A stretch of DNA of 20,036 nt. It comes from a virus. How positions within the stretch are numbered: the first letter of the stretch is position 1; every line of letters begins with the position of its first letter. The translations under genes and the position numbers were made by a program. Where the stretch lies: positions 1 through 20,036 of IMG/VR virus record IMGVR_UViG_3300032177_000090. One strand, given 5' to 3'. Below, piece by piece: positions 1 to 8,053 of this stretch. The notes beneath the pieces were generated by a model, which saw nothing but the letters and a program-made list of their open reading frames with translations, did no database searches and was not told where the DNA came from.

Positions 1-1644
1 GACGTAGATATCACCGACGAATTCATTGCGGTCAATGATTTCTGGCGTGTTGTTGGTTTCGTCGCAGACTACGCGATAGTCGTAGATACCACGGCGACCC
101 TGCACTGTGCGTAGGAATGGCTCGACCAAGTTCACGAACTGTGCGCGAGTGAATTCATCGTTGAACTCAAACAGGCTGGAACGTGATGCCTTGGCAATGC
201 TCTTTTCGAGGACGATGAACAGTCTACGAACGTTGATACGGTCGAATGCTGATGGGCGTCCAAGAAGAGTCTTGTCACCAAACAACATCGTACCTTCGCC
301 GGGGAAGGAAACGACAGGGTTGATGCCATTCTTGTATAGCTCGTCACGGTTAGCCTTCGTTGGATTGTAGGCTAGCTTGATGACATTCTTGATCTGTCCA
401 CGGAGAAGACCGGCTGGCGAGAACCATGGGTCACGCTCTGCGTCTGTACGTGCGCATAGACCAGCCATGTCGCCGTTCAGTGGGATCCAACGGTACACAT
501 CGTTGTACTTGTCGTACTGGTACTTCCAACCCGAGTCGATGACTGCGTAGGAGGTAGACACGTTCGATAGTGCATTGTTGCGATAGTTGATAACGGCTGT
601 GGTTACATCTGCGGCTTGTACGTTTGCGAGTGCAGGCGAAACGAACGCCAAGCAATCCTTACGACCGGCTGCTACGTTATTGATGAGGTCTAGCTGGACT
701 GTCTGGTTGTGTCCTGCCGCCATGACAAGTTGAATATCAACCTGTTCGACATTCTTCAACAGATCCAATCCGCGAATGTTGTCACCATCTGTGAGAGTTT
801 CGTCGGTGCCGAGAATGAACGAGAAGGAGTTTTCGGTAGCGAGCATGTCCGTGTAGAACGTGCCGTTAGCTACCGCAACACCCCAACCATTGTCGTTACC
901 CTGATAGTCTTCTGGCTGACCGGCACCGTAGATGTACTTCGACTTGCGATATAGAACGTCCTGCCAGTAGATGCTCTGACCCTGCTCGTCGCGAGCATTA
1001 GGTGCCTTGGATACGTTAGGGAACTTCTCAAGAACCGTTCCTGCCGAACCACTGATTGCACCGTCTTCATCGACAACGACCATATGGAATTCGTCGTTCG
1101 CACCGGCTTGGAAGTTTTGTGCTACGAAATAGCTAGTTCCCGGCTTCTTGTCAAAGAATGAACCATATTCCCAAGTGGACAGTGCAACGTTGCCGTTTGC
1201 CCATACACCAACCTTGAGCGAGTTGCCAAGTGCGCCGGGATAACGAGCAACAAATGCTGTGTTCGCGGTGTATGCTACTGGCAAACCTGCTGAGTATGCG
1301 GTTTCATCCTTGATCTGGATAACATGTCCAGCCTGAACCGTTGCCGTGACCGACTTCTGGTTAGCAGTTGCGTTGTTGCTCTTGCTGTTCGCAGAACGGA
1401 CTACGCGAAGGTCGCCTGCATATGCAAGGAAGTTCGCTGCTGTGAAGAAGGTAAGTGCCGAGTTGGTCTTAGGCTTACCGAACTGGCTTACTAGCTCAAG
1501 TTCGTTGGAAACCTGACGGACTGATTCCACTGGACCCCATTCGAAGGGACCGGCGACGGCACCCGTCGATACGGATACGGCAGGAATTACCGTGGTTAGG
1601 TCAACCTCAGAGGTGATTACGCCGGGAGATACTTGAAATGTCAT
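1..1644 (-). CDS. gp18: Tail sheath protein, T4 gp18-like (3' end outside window)
   Basis: This is the contractile tail sheath subunit, which polymerises around the tail tube and shortens at infection. The frame stays open for all 548 codons from the ATG at 1644 to base 1, so the C-terminal part is missing (T4 gp18 is about 659 residues). The N-terminus MTFQVSPGVITSEVDLTTV is the usual sheath start: a 'SPGV' element followed by acidic and hydroxyl residues. Near the left edge the frame reads VVCDETNNTPEIIDRNEFVG, the conserved motif of the T4-type sheath C-terminal domain. A strong ribosome binding site (AAGGAG on the minus strand, 1654-1659) and a late-promoter-like box (1684-1691) precede it, so it can be transcribed separately from the terminase gene upstream. 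The family call is recognised from motifs and from its position after gp17. Confidence 0.95.
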   Translation of the reverse strand, partial: MTFQVSPGVITSEVDLTTVIPAVSVSTGAVAGPFEWGPVESVRQVSNELELVSQFGKPKTNSALTFFTAANFLAYAGDLRVVRSANSKSNNATANQKSVTATVQAGHVIQIKDETAYSAGLPVAYTANTAFVARYPGALGNSLKVGVWANGNVALSTWEYGSFFDKKPGTSYFVAQNFQAGANDEFHMVVVDEDGAISGSAGTVLEKFPNVSKAPNARDEQGQSIYWQDVLYRKSKYIYGAGQPEDYQGNDNGWGVAVANGTFYTDMLATENSFSFILGTDETLTDGDNIRGLDLLKNVEQVDIQLVMAAGHNQTVQLDLINNVAAGRKDCLAFVSPALANVQAADVTTAVINYRNNALSNVSTSYAVIDSGWKYQYDKYNDVYRWIPLNGDMAGLCARTDAERDPWFSPAGLLRGQIKNVIKLAYNPTKANRDELYKNGINPVVSFPGEGTMLFGDKTLLGRPSAFDRINVRRLFIVLEKSIAKASRSSLFEFNDEFTRAQFVNLVEPFLRTVQGRRGIYDYRVVCDETNNTPEIIDRNEFVGDIYV

Positions 1645-1653
1645 TTGGGTCTA

Positions 1654-1659
1654 CTCCTT
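1654..1659 (-). promoter_or_regulatory. Strong ribosome binding site of the sheath gene
   Basis: AAGGAG on the minus strand, 9 bases before the ATG at 1644. It is the strongest site in the window, fitting a protein needed in many copies, and it fixes the start. Confidence 0.8.
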
Positions 1660-1683
1660 GATAGGAACTTGGAATCGCTTTGA

Positions 1684-1691
1684 TTATTTAG
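1684..1691 (-). promoter_or_regulatory. Late-promoter-like box before the tail sheath gene
   Basis: The minus strand reads CTAAATAA in the 53-base gap between gp17 and gp18, 39 bases before the sheath ATG. It resembles the T4 late -10 element TATAAATA and the CTAAATA variant of T4-like marine phages, and has no -35 element, as expected for that class. Transcription from it has not been shown. Confidence 0.65.
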
Positions 1692-1697
1692 GTTTTT

Positions 1698-3320
1698 CTA
1701 ATCTCGCACTACGTCCCACACGCTGCCATCTTCTACGAACTGAGCGTTTTCTAGCCCATCGTTCATAAGCGGCAAAGGTAGGAGTTCGTTTTCGATTTGC
1801 TTCATCTGCTCGCGGTAAAGCTTTTCCTTGATGTTGGTGTTACAGAGGTCAACGAAAAATTGCTGGTTGGTCATCCATGAGAACAGGACAAGGCACATAA
1901 CGAGGTCGTCGTTTGCACCCTCATCAGCCTCATAGCTGTTCCGCTTATTTATGAAAGTCGAGAGTTCCGAAATGATGTTGAAGTCTTGGAAGATCAGCTT
2001 GTGGGACTCAATCATCGACTTCATGAGAGTACAGCCGAGGCGCTTGACCGACTTGGTGGTGCGGATACCCCGCTCGCCGTGCCTGCCGCCATACTGCCAA
2101 GACAGGACAACCCGACCCTTGACCGTGACCGAGGATAGGATGTTCTCGTACTCGTAGTCATCGAACAGCAAATCGACCACCTGTTGCCCGTTATCGTTGA
2201 TTTCAATTAGAGAGTACGCCTCGTTATACCACTTACCGATCTTAGAAATGATGGAAGGGAAGACGATAGGACTAATATCATTGTCTTTGTACGTGCAAAC
2301 GACCTTATATGGAATGTCAGTTACATCCACAATGACGAAAGCGGAATAGTCAAGCCCTTTTCCACGCGAAGTATCGACAACTTGTACGTACTTTCGACCC
2401 TTGATTGGGCGCTCGTAGAAGCACAGTCCGGTGATGCCTTCGAAGGTGTTTGGTCTGACAAATGCCAGTGACTTGAGACACATACCCGAAATGAGGGTGC
2501 CTGTCGAGCCTTGGAACTCGCACTCCATTTCCTGTAGGTACTTGTCATCGCCAAGAACCTTCCGTTGGTTCGCCGCCCACGCCTCGGTCCTGCCGGGAAC
2601 CTCACGCCAGCTAGCCTCAATCGGCACGAATCCGTTCCGCCCTTGGGTGGCATCCGTCCACATCTTGTAGAAGTGGTTCATGCCGTGCGGCGTCGAACTG
2701 ATCAGGATCTTCGAAGAGTGACCGGAGGTGATGGTAGGATAGACGGAGGTGAAGAAGTCGTCGGCAATGTTGTTAGGGACGAATGCGAACTCGTCCAGAT
2801 AGACGAAGTTGAATGCGTATCCACGGATAACGGTAGATGCTGTTGAGTCTGCCATGACGCGAGACTGGTTCTCAAGTCCTATATCACCCTTGTTCCACTC
2901 GACTACGCCCTGCTGGATCCACCATGGAAGCTCGGCATAGGCAATCTGGATGCGCCCGAGGATTTCGCGAGCCGTCTTCGCCTTGTTTGCGAGGATGGCG
3001 ACGAACTTGGCATCATTGAATAGGACATACCACAGGATGTAGCCGACGACCATGGTGGTCTTTCCCACCTGCCGACCAGCCTTGATGATGACCGTCCGCT
3101 CCCGGTCGATGATTTCGATTGCCTTCTTCTGGAAGTCATAGAGATTGATGGGTACGAAACCCTTGTCCAGAGTGATGATCTTGACCCAATTCTGAATGAA
3201 GTATTCAGGACTCTGTGCGCATTTGGTGTACTCGTCCACCTGCGATTGAGTCATTGAAACCTTGACACCAACTCGCTTTAGCTTGGGATTTCCCAAATAA
3301 TTAAGGGTAACTTCACTCAT
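1698..3320 (-). CDS. gp17: Terminase large subunit, T4 gp17-like (packaging ATPase-nuclease)
   Basis: This is the DNA-packaging motor: an N-terminal ATPase drives DNA into the prohead and a C-terminal RNase H-fold nuclease cuts the concatemer. In the 540 residues I see Walker A AGRQVGKTT (81-89), Walker B FVYLDEF (172-178, with D176 and E177), and the coupling motif SST (208-210). The candidate nuclease acids are D316 in VVDTSRG, E373 in LIEIND, and D471/D472 in NDDLVM. Spacing between motifs matches T4 gp17, but the N-terminus is about 80 residues shorter (T4 is about 610 in total). No intein or intron interrupts the motifs. The ATG at 3320 overlaps the end of the small-subunit gene by 8 bases, which implies translational coupling. 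The gene ends in TAG, 53 bases before the sheath gene. Confidence 0.97.
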   Translation of the reverse strand: MSEVTLNYLGNPKLKRVGVKVSMTQSQVDEYTKCAQSPEYFIQNWVKIITLDKGFVPINLYDFQKKAIEIIDRERTVIIKAGRQVGKTTMVVGYILWYVLFNDAKFVAILANKAKTAREILGRIQIAYAELPWWIQQGVVEWNKGDIGLENQSRVMADSTASTVIRGYAFNFVYLDEFAFVPNNIADDFFTSVYPTITSGHSSKILISSTPHGMNHFYKMWTDATQGRNGFVPIEASWREVPGRTEAWAANQRKVLGDDKYLQEMECEFQGSTGTLISGMCLKSLAFVRPNTFEGITGLCFYERPIKGRKYVQVVDTSRGKGLDYSAFVIVDVTDIPYKVVCTYKDNDISPIVFPSIISKIGKWYNEAYSLIEINDNGQQVVDLLFDDYEYENILSSVTVKGRVVLSWQYGGRHGERGIRTTKSVKRLGCTLMKSMIESHKLIFQDFNIISELSTFINKRNSYEADEGANDDLVMCLVLFSWMTNQQFFVDLCNTNIKEKLYREQMKQIENELLPLPLMNDGLENAQFVEDGSVWDVVRD

Positions 3321-3774
3321 TGGCGTTGCCGCGAACCTGCTTTAGTAGCTCGGAAGTGGATCCTACAAATACGGCTTGTTCGACATTGACTGATGCCGAC
3401 GCCTTTCCGCCCCGGCGAACAGCCGCTTCCATCTCTTTCTTGTCTTTCTGTAGCTTCATGAGCTTGTCGGTCATGTCAGATACGGTCTTGAGCAACTGCC
3501 CTGCGACCTCATAGGCGCGAGGATGCTGCGACTCGACCGCAACCCTCGACGCATTAGCCAGCAATTCTGTGCCTTTGTCGATCAGGTCGCGGTGGGTTAT
3601 GCGTGAGAATTCGTAGTCGTAAGCTATGTCACGATCCGTTCCACCAACCACAGCTACAGGATGATCCTCGGCTGGAACGACTTCGGTGGAGGTATTGGCT
3701 TCCACCACTTCTTCGTATTCAACATTGAGGATTGTGCTTAGGTTCTTGTCTACTTCACTTGTTGGTTCTGTCAT
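3313..3774 (-). CDS. gp16: Terminase small subunit, T4 gp16-like
   Basis: This 153-residue protein lies directly before the large terminase and is the right length for T4 gp16 (164 residues), which forms a ring that recognises viral DNA and regulates the gp17 motor. Residues 1-60 are acidic and low in complexity. Residues 60-118 look helical, and the stretch from about 90 to 118 (many K, E, M and L) is a likely coiled coil used in ring assembly. Near the C-terminus, AVFVGSTSELLKQV resembles the conserved tail of small terminases of T4-like marine phages. The ATG overlaps the stop of the gene 15 homologue (ATGA, 3771-3774). The call rests on gene order and that C-terminal motif more than on a catalytic signature. 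Confidence 0.88.
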   Translation of the reverse strand: MTEPTSEVDKNLSTILNVEYEEVVEANTSTEVVPAEDHPVAVVGGTDRDIAYDYEFSRITHRDLIDKGTELLANASRVAVESQHPRAYEVAGQLLKTVSDMTDKLMKLQKDKKEMEAAVRRGGKASASVNVEQAVFVGSTSELLKQVRGNANE

Positions 3775-4769
3775 GTGTACTCAATGATATTAGTGCTGAA
3801 GCCAAAAGCTTCAGCCAAGGTGTTTGCCGTATTCGGTACCGGCTCGACGGTGATTTTCACCATCTGGTTTGCATCAATTCCATAGGTCGCTACATTATAC
3901 TTAGCTCCACTGACTGCTCCACTCAACACAACGTTCTGTCGGAAGGTTCCGTTGGTGTCGTAGACAATGATCGAGTTGGAGGTTCCGTCCCAATTTCGAA
4001 CATAACCAGTAACGCTTGCTTCATCAATGGTGTATCCTTGATAGACCAGTTCACCGATCTTGAAACTTCCATTACCGCTAGCGAGGGTCATTGCCTTGAG
4101 AGGATTGCTCTCAAAGGTGTTGTCATAGACGTTTGAAGTTGCCTTGCGAATCATCTTGATATCTGCAACTGGTCCGAAGATGTATGCCTTGACTGTGAAG
4201 TTCAGCGTCCAGATAATAGACCGCGTAGACTCAGGATCACCTTCATGTGAGTCGTCGTAGGTGATGGAGTTGAACACCACCGGCACATCCATCTTGAGGC
4301 TGTTGATATTCACAAAGTCGATAGTCATTGTGTAGTCTGGTGCGAAGTATGGTAGGATTTGCTCTACGATCTGTGCGCCGTCTTCCGTGTTACGAACGAA
4401 AACGTACAGGTTGAAGTCGAAGTTGTACGGAGTACACTTGACCTTCTTGAGTCCGAGTGGCAACCCCTCTGCAAATTGCTCGGTAAAACTAGAGATTTTA
4501 CGCAATGGATCATAGGAGATTCCGTTCATTTCGAAAGCCAGTCGCGGCAACGTCAGGTTCATTGGGTTGATCAAGTCGGGCGAATTCATGATCCGGTTGT
4601 AGAACTTTTCCTTCGATGCATAGACCAGAGGCACGTTGATGCGCTCAACCTCAATGTCTTGATTGTTGGTCTGGTCATAGCGCACCAGCCGCATGTCGTT
4701 GAACATGGAGCCGAACGCAACAACAAGCTTACGAATGATTCGATGGTAGTAGTGTTGAGTAGGTAGCAT
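3771..4769 (-). CDS. gp15: Tail sheath stabiliser and completion protein, T4 gp15-like
   Basis: In T4, gp15 forms a hexamer capping the head-proximal end of the tail and provides the surface on which the neck docks. This 332-residue protein occupies the gene 15 position. Its N-terminus MLPTQHYYHRIIRKLVVAFGSMFNDM and the following stretch NVPLVYASKEKFYNRI are the recognisable start of this family. It is longer than T4 gp15 (about 272), with extra beta-rich sequence after residue 230 (GSFKIGELVYQGYTI and onwards), which looks like an added C-terminal domain of a type also seen in other phage structural proteins. The ATG at 4769 overlaps the preceding stop by one base (TGATG). It is probably a virion component expressed late with its neighbours. 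Confidence 0.92.
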   Translation of the reverse strand: MLPTQHYYHRIIRKLVVAFGSMFNDMRLVRYDQTNNQDIEVERINVPLVYASKEKFYNRIMNSPDLINPMNLTLPRLAFEMNGISYDPLRKISSFTEQFAEGLPLGLKKVKCTPYNFDFNLYVFVRNTEDGAQIVEQILPYFAPDYTMTIDFVNINSLKMDVPVVFNSITYDDSHEGDPESTRSIIWTLNFTVKAYIFGPVADIKMIRKATSNVYDNTFESNPLKAMTLASGNGSFKIGELVYQGYTIDEASVTGYVRNWDGTSNSIIVYDTNGTFRQNVVLSGAVSGAKYNVATYGIDANQMVKITVEPVPNTANTLAEAFGFSTNIIEYT

Positions 4770-5665
4770 CAGAGATTACCGAATGGATTGGACTCAGAGA
4801 AGTCCACGATGAGGTTTGCTTCTGATTCGATAATCACATTGTCTCCAATCTCACCCTGCGGGATCGTCGCATTATAGAGGATATCGTAGTTCATCAGGTT
4901 CGCATGAGCGTTGGTTGCGCTGCCGAATATCACATTGGCGTTAGCCGTATTGGAGAACGCACCCTTGATATTGCGCAGCCGCAGAACATTGTTAGGACGA
5001 TCAAATGATACGACAACACCATGGGCTGTTGAGTTCGCCACATCACCATTGGTTCCCTGATATGCAATCTCATATCGCTTGAACGATGTTGTGGAGTAAC
5101 TGTTCGCATCCAGATCGTAATTGGTGGAGAGTGTTGATTCATCTGCCATGTAGTCGATTTCTTCGATGCCGGTGTTGATGAATTCGCCGTTGAACTTGAA
5201 GGTTTCAAGTGACAACCCATACATGTAAGGAACCTGCTTTCCCAACTGGAAGAAGGACATGTCGCGTTCCACGAACCGGATTTCCATGATCTTGCGTTGT
5301 GCAGGCAGGAACAGCAAATCGCCTTCCTTCGGCAATAGACGGAGTGCAGGATTCACGTACTTCTCAAAGGTGCGACGAGCCACAGCGACTCGCGCTGTCT
5401 TTTCAATCTGTAGACCGAACTTGGAGAAGAATTCCTGCTGACCACCGAAGTCGTTGAAGGTTTCCATGTACATGTCGATCTTGATTGCCTGATCAAAATA
5501 CTTGACAGGATCATCACCGAACAAGGAATCTAGGGTTCCCTGCGAAGTCCGTGGCAGATAGTACACATCAATGCCATGGTTTCGGATACTCTCAATGACC
5601 ATATCCTCAAGGAGCATCTGCTCCCGAGTCGCATTCTGGTTGTTGAAGTAGACGCTAGTAGGCAT
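4769..5665 (-). CDS. gp14: Neck protein, T4 gp14-like (head completion)
   Basis: This 298-residue protein is a homologue of the neck or head-completion protein gp14, which with gp13 closes the filled head and joins it to the tail. The conserved start MPTSVYFNNQNATREQMLLEDM is followed by IRNHGIDVYYLPRT, both typical of gp14 in T4-like marine phages. The middle part, from LFGDDPVKYFDQA to FGLQIEKTARVAVARRTF (residues about 49-100), is also family-like. T4 gp14 is about 256 residues; the excess here is in the C-terminal half, rich in Asn, Ala and Thr. The gene starts 3 bases after the gp13 stop and ends overlapping gp15, so it belongs to the same message. The ribosome binding site is weak (GGGG only), consistent with coupled translation. 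Confidence 0.93.
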   Translation of the reverse strand: MPTSVYFNNQNATREQMLLEDMVIESIRNHGIDVYYLPRTSQGTLDSLFGDDPVKYFDQAIKIDMYMETFNDFGGQQEFFSKFGLQIEKTARVAVARRTFEKYVNPALRLLPKEGDLLFLPAQRKIMEIRFVERDMSFFQLGKQVPYMYGLSLETFKFNGEFINTGIEEIDYMADESTLSTNYDLDANSYSTTSFKRYEIAYQGTNGDVANSTAHGVVVSFDRPNNVLRLRNIKGAFSNTANANVIFGSATNAHANLMNYDILYNATIPQGEIGDNVIIESEANLIVDFSESNPFGNL

Positions 5666-5668
5666 GGA

Positions 5669-6484
5669 TTACCCCAAGAGGAAGTCAGGTGGCATCTGGA
5701 AATCGTTCTTCAACTGGAATTCCAGCCGCACGATATCTGCGATTGCCTCGTCGTAAATCTGTTGTCCGTTGATGACCATACCACCCGGCAGCGTGTAGTT
5801 GCCGTACTTCTTCATGTTCTCGCCCCACTGCCTCTTGACAACCTGAGTGAAGTATTCCTTGAGCCACATGTCATTGTAGACTGATGGGAATTCGTCGGCG
5901 GCGAGGACGCGGGTACACTCCACAATGAAGTAGTGGTCTTGAGCGATTTCACCAGACTTCCAGTGCATGTCGATGTACAACCGGTTCATGTGCTTGTTGA
6001 AGCGAACAGGGTTCTCACCGACAAGGATCATTTCCAGCATACGGATGTGGGTCCGAGCGATCCAGTAATACTGGTAGGATGAACTGGTGAATTCGTAGAG
6101 TTCGTTCAGGCGCAACTGGTAGTTCAAGTCGAAGATGTTGAAGTTGCCACCCTGATTCGTGACCGTAGAACTGGTAATAGGAATGATGCGCCGCACACCA
6201 ATGACGTTATCCGGCAGCGGCACCCACCCATAGGTAGTGTTCGCAATCGTGACGTTTGAGGAATTAGAGTTAGTATTGCTGCCGTTGGCGAGCAATTCGG
6301 GAGTCATCTTGATAGCCAGATAGTCGGAGTGAACCGCGTCATAGTGGAATTCTGCGAACTTCTGTAGGCAGTCATCCAGACGGTCATCTACCTGATCGTC
6401 GTCCACGTTGATATCAATGACCGGAAAACCGAGATTCCGTAGGGCGTAGTCCTTGAGGGACGTTCTTGAGGTTGGTGTTGCCAT
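5669..6484 (-). CDS. gp13: Neck protein, T4 gp13-like (head completion)
   Basis: This 271-residue protein is the gp13-type neck protein, which attaches below the portal and works with gp14. The N-terminus MATPTSRTSLKDYALRNLGF, then PVIDINVDDDQVDDRLDDCL and FAEFHYDA, is the classic gp13 start in T4-like phages. A Trp/Tyr-rich middle (YQYYWIARTHIRMLEMIL, then HWKSGEI) and an acidic, helical C-terminus (EAIADIVRLEFQLKNDFQMPPDFLLG) also fit. T4 gp13 is about 309 residues. The ATG directly abuts the stop of the upstream metallopeptidase gene (TAAATG), with AAAGGA as ribosome binding site inside that gene. It opens the conserved block of genes 13 to 18. Confidence 0.93.
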   Translation of the reverse strand: MATPTSRTSLKDYALRNLGFPVIDINVDDDQVDDRLDDCLQKFAEFHYDAVHSDYLAIKMTPELLANGSNTNSNSSNVTIANTTYGWVPLPDNVIGVRRIIPITSSTVTNQGGNFNIFDLNYQLRLNELYEFTSSSYQYYWIARTHIRMLEMILVGENPVRFNKHMNRLYIDMHWKSGEIAQDHYFIVECTRVLAADEFPSVYNDMWLKEYFTQVVKRQWGENMKKYGNYTLPGGMVINGQQIYDEAIADIVRLEFQLKNDFQMPPDFLLG

Positions 6485-6787
6485 TTAGCTGTTGTCCTTT
6501 ATCTTGCGCTCTTCGGCAGTCAGTGGGGTGTTCTCTATGGCGTATGCTGCCACTTCGTATTTATTGTTCCTGTAGCCATGTCGCAAGTTCTGCCAAAGAT
6601 TCCCAAGATAGAACTTGATCCAACCAACACGCTCTACCTGATAGATATGCTCCATTTCATGTCGAAAAAGAGCGTCAGTGATCTTGCTCTTGTCGAATTT
6701 GAAGAGGATGAACGGATAAATCGTCATGCCACGGATCCAGCCCCATAGCCGGAAGGGAAGAAAACTGTAGACGATCCTGACTTTCAT
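6485..6787 (-). CDS. Small HEMEH zinc-metallopeptidase-like protein
   Basis: This 100-residue protein has the zinc-binding motif HEMEH at 43-47 (context ALFRHEMEHIYQVERVGW) and a downstream YEVAAYA with Glu78, a plausible third zinc ligand as in gluzincin-type peptidases. The N-terminal 30 residues are hydrophobic (IVYSFLPFRLWGWIRGMTIYPFILF) and could lie against a membrane, although they may simply be part of a minimal fold. Comparable small HExxH proteins occur in tailed phages, but their substrates are generally unknown. A strong ribosome binding site (AGGAG, 6798-6802) and a late-promoter-like box (6809-6816) lie just upstream, so it may begin a transcript running into gp13. A role in virion maturation or entry is only inferred from context. 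No cell-wall-binding domain is present. Confidence 0.72.
   Translation of the reverse strand: MKVRIVYSFLPFRLWGWIRGMTIYPFILFKFDKSKITDALFRHEMEHIYQVERVGWIKFYLGNLWQNLRHGYRNNKYEVAAYAIENTPLTAEERKIKDNS
6558..6565 (-). promoter_or_regulatory. Possible late-promoter-like box before gp13
   Basis: AATAAATA on the minus strand within the HEMEH gene, 73 bases before the gp13 ATG. It is a weaker match than the others and lies inside coding sequence, so it may be chance. Confidence 0.3.
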
Positions 6788-6792
6788 GGGCG

Positions 6793-7488
6793 TTATACTC
6801 CTGATTTCTTATTTAGGAACGTCTGAAACTCATCATGGAAATCGTTTGGATACCTGAGTCTCAACCTTTTCATTATGTAGTGGTTGGGTGTGTATGTTCT
6901 GGCTTCGGGTCTATTTTTAGATCCATTCAGACACACAATAGGAACATCCCCATCCCCACCAAAAATACCTATGAGCTTCCTCAAGTCTGATTCGAAATTA
7001 CTGAATCTGAGGACTTTTACCTGTGGATGTATGAGGTAGTGGTATTGTTCCATCCAGACACCACCATGAACTCTCGGAGCATCCAGAAATTGCTCCGGTG
7101 TGAGATTTCGAATCCGATCCTGCATTTCTTCTGGAAGGGATTCAAATTCGCCCGGTTTCCATTCATCACGGTATGTTTTATCTCCAACTGGTACGTCGCC
7201 CAAGATATCGGGAAAACTGTTTCTTAGGCGTACCGCAAACATCTTGGTGTAGTTGACTGCCGAAAAGAACCTCTCTACAGGATCCCGGTAGAACGCATAG
7301 TATGTAATCTGGCTTAGATCAACACCAGAATAACCATTGTGGACATGATCCTCGAATTCCATTGGCTTACCATGGTAGATTTCTTCCGGCAATTCCTTTC
7401 CATATGGAGCCAAATGGTAATCGACGGTTTGTGTGCCGGTCTTTGGAACAGCAATGAAGATGCTCTTTCTGTCATTGGAGAGTTTCAT
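6793..7488 (-). CDS. Sulfotransferase-like protein, copy 3 (231 residues)
   Basis: The protein carries the two sulfotransferase landmarks: PKTGTQT at 15-21, the loop that would bind the 5'-phosphosulfate of PAPS, and YRDPVERFFSA at 67-77, the 3'-phosphate-binding strand and helix. Their spacing fits the Sulfotransfer_2-like carbohydrate sulfotransferases. His48 and His50 (EFEDHVHNG) are candidate catalytic bases. At the C-terminus, YTPNHYIMKRLRLRYPNDFHDEF matches the end seen in small bacterial and phage sulfotransferases. There is no signal peptide or membrane segment, so it would act in the cytoplasm of the infected cell. The acceptor is unknown: the neighbouring adhesins, host glycans and small molecules are all possible. 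Its ATG overlaps the stop of copy 2 (ATGA). Of the three copies it diverges most in the C-terminal half. Confidence 0.85.
   Translation of the reverse strand: MKLSNDRKSIFIAVPKTGTQTVDYHLAPYGKELPEEIYHGKPMEFEDHVHNGYSGVDLSQITYYAFYRDPVERFFSAVNYTKMFAVRLRNSFPDILGDVPVGDKTYRDEWKPGEFESLPEEMQDRIRNLTPEQFLDAPRVHGGVWMEQYHYLIHPQVKVLRFSNFESDLRKLIGIFGGDGDVPIVCLNGSKNRPEARTYTPNHYIMKRLRLRYPNDFHDEFQTFLNKKSGV
6809..6816 (-). promoter_or_regulatory. Late-promoter-like box before the HEMEH gene and gp13 operon
   Basis: CTAAATAA on the minus strand inside the last codons of sulfotransferase copy 3, 21 bases before the ATG at 6787. Its nine bases with the preceding C (CCTAAATAA) are identical to those before the sheath gene. 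It would start a transcript through genes 13 to 17. Confidence 0.6.
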
Positions 7489-8051
7489 ACCTTGAATGTG
7501 ATGCCTTTACTGGTAAAGAAATCATAGTCCTCTTTGTATAGATCCTTGATGAAAGCTATCTCTTCAGCACTCAAATCGGCTGGCGTCTTCCTGTTTGGAC
7601 TTGCGTTCAATCTAGGAATGGGTGTGGTTTCAGGGATACCGATCTTGTTCATAACGGTTCGTAGTTCTGGTTCGAAATTCTCATAATTCAGTAGGTTGAT
7701 GTTCACTGTATCGTGCTTGAGCCATCTGACCTGTGGTGTAAACATCCCATATTCCATCACGTAGTCCATGACCGTATTCATAGGGCGCATCAGGAAATGT
7801 CGGTAGTTGTGTGACATGAATGAGAGGAACTTTTCAACCGGTTCCCGGTAAAATGCATACACATTGTACTCAAGAATATCCGGCACATCAGGACGAGCAA
7901 ACCTGAGTTGCTCTAGGCTAGGGTGATTGTTGTCACCGAAATACCTGATAGCCTGAATCTTATTATGATCCTTGAGGATATTACGAATGGTATGAGTCCC
8001 GGTCTTGTGCGGGTATAGGATGACTACGCGATTTTCTTGATCTATGTACAT
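7485..8051 (-). CDS. Sulfotransferase-like protein, copy 2 (188 residues)
   Basis: This small sulfotransferase-like protein has HKTGTHT at 15-21 (PAPS 5'-phosphosulfate loop, Lys16 retained) and YREPVEKFLSF at 68-78 (3'-phosphate site). His43 in GDNNHPSLEQLR sits where copy 1 has HW and may be catalytic. It is clearly paralogous to copy 1: both have Y/FAPQxxxL-type segments after the 3'-phosphate motif, a late LTAEEI or LSAEEI, and the ending DYDFFTSKGITFK. At 188 residues it is close to the minimum for a sulfotransferase fold, and no trafficking signal is visible. It starts 2 bases after the 151-residue adhesin-like gene and overlaps copy 3, so the three are presumably made together. The substrate cannot be read from the sequence. 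Confidence 0.82.
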   Translation of the reverse strand: MYIDQENRVVILYPHKTGTHTIRNILKDHNKIQAIRYFGDNNHPSLEQLRFARPDVPDILEYNVYAFYREPVEKFLSFMSHNYRHFLMRPMNTVMDYVMEYGMFTPQVRWLKHDTVNINLLNYENFEPELRTVMNKIGIPETTPIPRLNASPNRKTPADLSAEEIAFIKDLYKEDYDFFTSKGITFKV

Positions 8052-8053
8052 GG

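Noticed and set aside
1946-1953. CATAAATA on the minus strand inside the large terminase gene
   Set aside because: It is about 300 bases before the sheath start, within conserved coding sequence, and a closer box exists at 1684-1691. Probably chance.
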